Assembly: GCF_023823685.1 (NCBI RefSeq)
Contig: NZ_JAMXBF010000005.1
Coordinates: forward strand, 434,001-498,000
Source: Pseudomonas subflava
GTDB lineage: Bacteria > Pseudomonadota > Gammaproteobacteria > Pseudomonadales > Pseudomonadaceae
Length of the DNA stretch: 64,000 nucleotides
Direction: 5' to 3'
The position numbers were made by a program, and so were the translations under genes. Under the pieces are notes generated by a model that made no database searches, was not told the origin of the DNA, and saw nothing but the letters and a program-made list of their open reading frames with translations. This document shows, piece by piece, positions 60,150 through 64,000 of this stretch (its first letter is position 1; every line of letters starts with the position of its first letter).

Positions 60150-61295
60150 ATGAGTGACGCAGTGAAAGCCAACCTGCTGGGCATGACCAAGCCGGAACTG
60201 GAGCAGTTCTTCGAGTCGATCGGGGAAAAGCGCTTCCGTGCCGGCCAGGTGATGCAGTGGATTCACCACTTCGGCGCCGAGGATTTCGACGCCATGTCGA
60301 ACGTCGGCAAGGCCTTGCGCGAGAAGCTCAAGGCCTGCGCCGAGATCCGCGGTCCCGAGATCGTCAGCCAGGACATTTCCGCCGACGGCACCCGCAAGTG
60401 GGTGGTGCGCGTGGCATCCGGCAGCTGCGTCGAGACCGTGTACATCCCGCAAGGCGGCCGAGGCACTCTCTGTGTGTCTTCTCAGGCCGGCTGCGCGCTG
60501 GATTGCAGTTTTTGCTCCACCGGCAAGCAGGGCTTCAACAGCGACCTGACTGCCGCGGAAATCATCGGTCAGGTATGGATCGCCAATAAGTCCTTCGGCA
60601 CCGTACCGGCCAAGATCGACCGTGCCATCACCAACGTGGTGATGATGGGCATGGGCGAACCGCTGCTGAATTTCGACAATGTCGTGCCCGCCATGCAGAT
60701 CATGATGGAGGATCTGGGCTACGGCATTTCCAAGCGCAAGGTGACGCTGTCCACCTCCGGCGTGGTGCCGATGATCGACAAGCTGGCGACCGTCACCGAC
60801 GTGTCCCTGGCCCTGTCGCTGCACGCACCGAACGACGAGTTGCGCAATCAGCTGGTACCGCTGAACAAGAAGTACCCGCTGTCCGTGCTGCTGGCGGCCT
60901 GTCGCCGCTACATCGATGGTTTGGGCGAAAAGCGTTACCTGACGGTCGAGTACACCCTGCTCAAGGATGTGAACGATCAGCCCGAGCATGCCGAGCAGAT
61001 GGTCGCACTTCTCAAGGATTTTCCTTGCAAGATCAATCTGATTCCGTTTAATCCCTTCCCCTTTTCCGGTTACGAACGGCCGAGCAACAACGCCATTCGC
61101 CGCTTCCAGGACCTGTTGCACAAGGCTGGCTTCAACGTCACCGTTCGCACCACCCGTGGGGACGACATCGACGCAGCCTGCGGGCAATTGGTCGGCCAGG
61201 TGCAAGACCGCACCCGGCGCAGCGAGCGTTACATCGCCGTGCGCCAGCTGGGCAGCGAGGTCGCCGAGCCTCGTGACGCCGCCAACCGAAACTGA
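60150..61295 (+). CDS. rlmN: Dual-specificity rRNA/tRNA adenine-C2 methyltransferase RlmN
   Basis: Radical-SAM enzyme that methylates A2503 of 23S rRNA and A37 of certain tRNAs. The product is 381 residues. [4Fe-4S] ligands are Cys115, Cys119 and Cys122 (CALDCSFC); the methyl-carrying cysteines of the mechanism are expected in LCVSSQAG and the C-terminal DAACGQL. Depends on clusters from the isc operon just upstream. Co-directional with pilF, 14 bases ahead. Confidence 0.96.
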   Translation: MSDAVKANLLGMTKPELEQFFESIGEKRFRAGQVMQWIHHFGAEDFDAMSNVGKALREKLKACAEIRGPEIVSQDISADGTRKWVVRVASGSCVETVYIPQGGRGTLCVSSQAGCALDCSFCSTGKQGFNSDLTAAEIIGQVWIANKSFGTVPAKIDRAITNVVMMGMGEPLLNFDNVVPAMQIMMEDLGYGISKRKVTLSTSGVVPMIDKLATVTDVSLALSLHAPNDELRNQLVPLNKKYPLSVLLAACRRYIDGLGEKRYLTVEYTLLKDVNDQPEHAEQMVALLKDFPCKINLIPFNPFPFSGYERPSNNAIRRFQDLLHKAGFNVTVRTTRGDDIDAACGQLVGQVQDRTRRSERYIAVRQLGSEVAEPRDAANRN

Positions 61296-61309
61296 AAGGG
61301 AGGAACTCC

Positions 61310-62071
61310 ATGACCTTGCGCACTGCGCTCTATCTGTCTCTGATCTGCCTGCTGGCAGGATGTGTTAGAACCGGTGGGCCGGTGGATCCCATGAGTACCG
61401 AGGAAGGCCGGGATGCGGCGCGCGATGCCTACATCCAGCTGGGTGTTGGACACCTGCAGCAGGGCTCTACCGAGCGGGCCAAGGAGCCGCTGCGCAAGGC
61501 GTTGGAACTTGATCCTTCGAGCTCCGAGGCAGTAGCCGCCCTGGCGGTGGTCTACCAGTACGAGATGGAGCCCAAGCTGGCCGACGAGCACTATCGCAAG
61601 GCGATTTCCTTAAGCGACGGCGATGCCCGGATCCTCAACAATTACGGCGGCTTCCTGTTCGAACAGAAGCGCTATCCTGAGGCTTACACCCAATATCTGA
61701 AAGCCTCTCAGGACACCCTCTACAACGAGCGCTCCCGGGTTTTCGAGAACCTCGGTCTCACCGCCCTCCAGCTGGGCAAGCGCGAAGAGGCCAAGCAGCA
61801 TTTCCAGAAGGCCCTGCGCCTGAACAGCCAGCGCTCGGTTTCCCTGCTGCAGATGGGCGTGCTCTCGTATGAAGACAAAGACTACGTGGCCGCTCGCAGT
61901 TACTATGCGGGCTTCAGTCAGCAGGCGCAGCAGAACCCGCAGAGCCTGCTGCTCGGCATTCGCCTGGCCAAGGTCTTCCAGGATCGCGACCAGGCCGCCA
62001 GCCTCGGGCTGCAGTTGAAGCGACTCTATCCGGGCACTCCGGAATATCAGCAATACGTGTCGGAGCAGTGA
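61310..62071 (+). CDS. pilF: Type IV pilus pilotin PilF (PilW)
   Basis: Outer-membrane lipoprotein that localises the PilQ secretin. The product is 253 residues. The lipobox is LLAGC with Cys18. Six tetratricopeptide-type repeats follow (AYIQLGVGHLQQGSTERAK, ARILNNYGGFLFEQKRYPEA). Start ATG at 61310 behind GAGGAAC. The stop shares a base with the RodZ-like start (TGATG). rlmN-pilF-rodZ-ispG order is conserved in Pseudomonas. Confidence 0.95.
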   Translation: MTLRTALYLSLICLLAGCVRTGGPVDPMSTEEGRDAARDAYIQLGVGHLQQGSTERAKEPLRKALELDPSSSEAVAALAVVYQYEMEPKLADEHYRKAISLSDGDARILNNYGGFLFEQKRYPEAYTQYLKASQDTLYNERSRVFENLGLTALQLGKREEAKQHFQKALRLNSQRSVSLLQMGVLSYEDKDYVAARSYYAGFSQQAQQNPQSLLLGIRLAKVFQDRDQAASLGLQLKRLYPGTPEYQQYVSEQ

Positions 62072-63102
62072 TGAAAGCCTCGCATCCCGAAGTGGTCGCC
62101 GCGTCCCGGGTCAATCCCGGAGAAACGCTGCGCAAGATGCGCGAAAGCAAGGGTCTGGAGCTCGGCGAGGTGGCGATCCAGCTCAACCTCACCGCCCAGG
62201 CGCTGCGCAATCTCGAGGGCGGTGCCTTCGACCAGCTGCCGGGACACACCTTCGCCCGCGGCTATGTGCGGGCGTACGCCAAGCTCATGGGCATGGACCC
62301 CAATCGTCTGGTCAACGAGTTCGACCAGTACACCGGCACCGACGCCAGCGGCAGCAGCGTGGCCAGCCTCGCGCGTATCGAGGAGCCGGCGCGCGTTTCG
62401 CAGAGTCTGGTGAAGCTGTTCAGCATCGTCGCGCTGGTCGCCATCGGTGGCGTCGGCTTCTTCTGGTGGCAGGGGGAGAAAGAGCGCCTGGACCTCGGAG
62501 TCGACAAGACCAGTCTCGAGCATGTCGAGGTCGAAAGTGCCGATGGCACCACCGAGATTCATCCGCTGGCCGAGCCCGAAGACCAGGCGGTAGCCGACGC
62601 GCAGGGCGAAGTCCCGGCCATCGAACCGCCGGCCGATGTCCCTGCCCAGGCCGCGGCGCCATCCGCCACTGCCGACGGCGCCGCCGAGCAAGCGCCGCCG
62701 GTGACATCCGAAGAAGCTGCACAGGCGCCATCGCCTGCGACCGAAACAGCCGAGACCGCTGCGCCGGCGGCCGCCGAGCCGCAGGCCGCCATTGCGGAGC
62801 CGAACACCGAAGCTGCCGAGACGCAGGCGCAAACCCAGGCCCCGGTCGCGCCGGCCGCCGGCGAAGCGCTGGTCAATCTGCAGTTCACCGCGGATTGCTG
62901 GACCCAGCTCACTGACGCCGACGGCAAGGTGCTGCTCAGCGCGCTCAAGCGCCGCGGTGATAGCGTCGAGCTGGCCGGCAAGGCGCCGCTGGACCTGCAC
63001 CTGGGCTTCGCCCGTGGCGCCGTGGTGCTGGTCAATGGCCGGCCGGTCGACGTCGCCCCTTTCATCCGCGGTGAAACCGCACGCCTCAAGCTGGGGCAGT
63101 GA
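62071..63102 (+). CDS. rodZ: RodZ-like membrane protein with N-terminal helix-turn-helix
   Basis: 343 residues. An Xre-type HTH spans about 15-80 ([19 protein letters not shown]), followed by a single membrane helix around 113-134 ([21 protein letters not shown] in part). A long Ala/Pro/Glu/Thr-rich linker runs to ~255 and the C-terminal DUF4115 beta-domain ends the protein. RodZ links MreB to the envelope to set rod shape. The linker is low complexity and probably varies between strains. I use the ATG at 62071; a GTG one codon earlier is possible. Confidence 0.88.
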   Translation: MKASHPEVVAASRVNPGETLRKMRESKGLELGEVAIQLNLTAQALRNLEGGAFDQLPGHTFARGYVRAYAKLMGMDPNRLVNEFDQYTGTDASGSSVASLARIEEPARVSQSLVKLFSIVALVAIGGVGFFWWQGEKERLDLGVDKTSLEHVEVESADGTTEIHPLAEPEDQAVADAQGEVPAIEPPADVPAQAAAPSATADGAAEQAPPVTSEEAAQAPSPATETAETAAPAAAEPQAAIAEPNTEAAETQAQTQAPVAPAAGEALVNLQFTADCWTQLTDADGKVLLSALKRRGDSVELAGKAPLDLHLGFARGAVVLVNGRPVDVAPFIRGETARLKLGQ

Positions 63103-63110
63103 GCCAGAAC

Positions 63111-64000
63111 ATGCATTGCGAATCTCCCATCAAGCGTCGCCCGTCCCGCAAGATCTGGGTCGGCTCGGTACCGGTCGGCGGCGATGCGCCGATCGCCGTG
63201 CAGAGCATGACCAACACCGAGACCTGCGACGTCGCCGCCACGGTCGGCCAGATACAGCGCCTCGAGGCCGCCGGCGCCGATATCGTGCGCGTCTCCGTAC
63301 CGTCCATGGAGGCTGCCGAGGCTTTCGGTCAGATCAAGCGCCAGGTCAACCTGCCGCTGGTGGCGGACATTCACTTCGATTACCAGATCGCCCTGCGCGT
63401 GGCCGAGCTGGGCGTCGACTGCCTGCGCATCAACCCGGGCAACATCGGCCGTGAGGACCGCGTCAGGGCGGTGGTCGAGGCGGCGCGCGACAAGGGCATC
63501 CCGATCCGCATCGGCGTCAACGCCGGCTCGCTGGAGAAGGACCTGCAGAAAAAATACGGCGAGCCGACGCCCGAGGCGCTGGTGGAATCCGCGCTGCGCC
63601 ACGTCGAACACCTCGACCGCCTGAACTTTCCTGACTTCAAGGTCAGCGTGAAGGCCTCCGACGTGTTCATGGCCGTCGAGGCCTACCGCCTGCTGGCCAA
63701 GCAGATCGAGCAGCCGCTGCACCTGGGCATCACCGAGGCTGGTGGCCTGCGCTCCGGTACCGTGAAGTCGGCGGTCGGCCTGGGCATGCTGCTGGCCGAC
63801 GGCATCGGCGACACCATCCGCATCTCCCTGGCCGCCGACCCGGTGGAAGAGATCAAGGTCGGCTTCGACATCCTCAAGTCCCTGCGCCTGCGCTCGCGTG
63901 GCATCAACTTCATCGCCTGCCCAAGCTGCTCGCGACAGAACTTCGACGTGGTCAAGACCATGAACGAGCTGGAGCAGCGGGTCGAGGACCTGCTGGTGCC
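63111..64000 (+). CDS. ispG: 4-hydroxy-3-methylbut-2-enyl diphosphate synthase, N-terminal part (cut by window edge)
   Basis: Penultimate step of the MEP isoprenoid pathway, a [4Fe-4S] enzyme. About 296 codons are visible. Signatures are [20 protein letters not shown] (in part), [24 protein letters not shown] and [17 protein letters not shown] near the window end holds two of the three cluster cysteines. I chose the ATG at 63111 because [10 protein letters not shown] matches the P. putida type; a GTG at 63099 overlapping the rodZ stop is the alternative. Confidence 0.96.
   Translation, partial: MHCESPIKRRPSRKIWVGSVPVGGDAPIAVQSMTNTETCDVAATVGQIQRLEAAGADIVRVSVPSMEAAEAFGQIKRQVNLPLVADIHFDYQIALRVAELGVDCLRINPGNIGREDRVRAVVEAARDKGIPIRIGVNAGSLEKDLQKKYGEPTPEALVESALRHVEHLDRLNFPDFKVSVKASDVFMAVEAYRLLAKQIEQPLHLGITEAGGLRSGTVKSAVGLGMLLADGIGDTIRISLAADPVEEIKVGFDILKSLRLRSRGINFIACPSCSRQNFDVVKTMNELEQRVEDLLV

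Overview
The window is a GC-rich chromosomal segment of a Pseudomonas species other than a straightforward P. aeruginosa. Support comes from gene content and order: pgi, panDCB, folK, pcnB, crcZ, cbrBA, gluQ, dksA; groESL next to fxsA; mexVW; queA-tgt-yajC-secDF; suhB-trmJ-cysE-iscR; pilF-rodZ-ispG. Pseudomonas-specific landmarks also support it: a sodium/solute symporter-histidine kinase fusion (CbrA), a CA-motif sRNA (CrcZ), and ColRS. I see no prophage, transposon, CRISPR array or broken gene. Nearly all of it is core genome.

Layout. 1-5000, minus strand: the start of pgi, the pantothenate genes panB-panC-panD, folK and pcnB. 5000-10500, minus strand: the carbon/nitrogen control module. 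It holds a small membrane ORF (cbrX-like) overlapping cbrA, then cbrB, a terminator, a sigma-54 promoter and the non-coding RNA CrcZ with six CA motifs. 10500-14350: gluQ-RS, dksA, an aminotransferase, sfsA and a small Rieske protein. 14400-23500: a haem module with a TonB-dependent receptor divergent from phuSTUV, plus a ChaN-like lipoprotein, a short-chain dehydrogenase and a HugZ-type haem-degradation protein. A Fur-box-like site lies between receptor and transporter. 23500-28900: fxsA, groESL with a sigma-32 promoter, colRS and a small exported CxxC protein.

28900-35000: the RND efflux pair mexV-mexW without an outer-membrane gene, and a chemoreceptor. 35100-40400: a periplasmic, probably iron-related cluster of two imelysins, a di-haem DUF1111 lipoprotein and a DUF1513 protein, with a Fur-box-like site upstream. 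40400-43100: lemA with a GIDE-domain membrane protein carrying an EF-hand loop, an RDD protein, a cold-shock protein and tRNA-Leu(CAA). 43300-50650: a CPA2 antiporter, queA-tgt and yajC-secD-secF. 50800-59600: a SlyB-like protein, suhB, trmJ, cysE and the complete isc operon behind two IscR-type sites. 59700-64000: ndk, rlmN, pilF, a RodZ-like gene and the first part of ispG.

The genes form recognisable circuits. CbrAB drives crcZ, whose RNA titrates Hfq/Crc. Fur probably controls haem uptake and the imelysin cluster. IscR controls Fe-S assembly, which serves Fe-S enzymes encoded nearby (RlmN, IspG). The most interesting points are the CrcZ architecture, the overlapping cbrX-like ORF, the imelysin/di-haem cluster in which one imelysin lacks its motif histidine, the LemA-GIDE-EF-hand pair, and several structured intergenic repeats. 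I did not find a convincingly new system; the imelysin cluster and the LemA-GIDE pair are the least understood units here.
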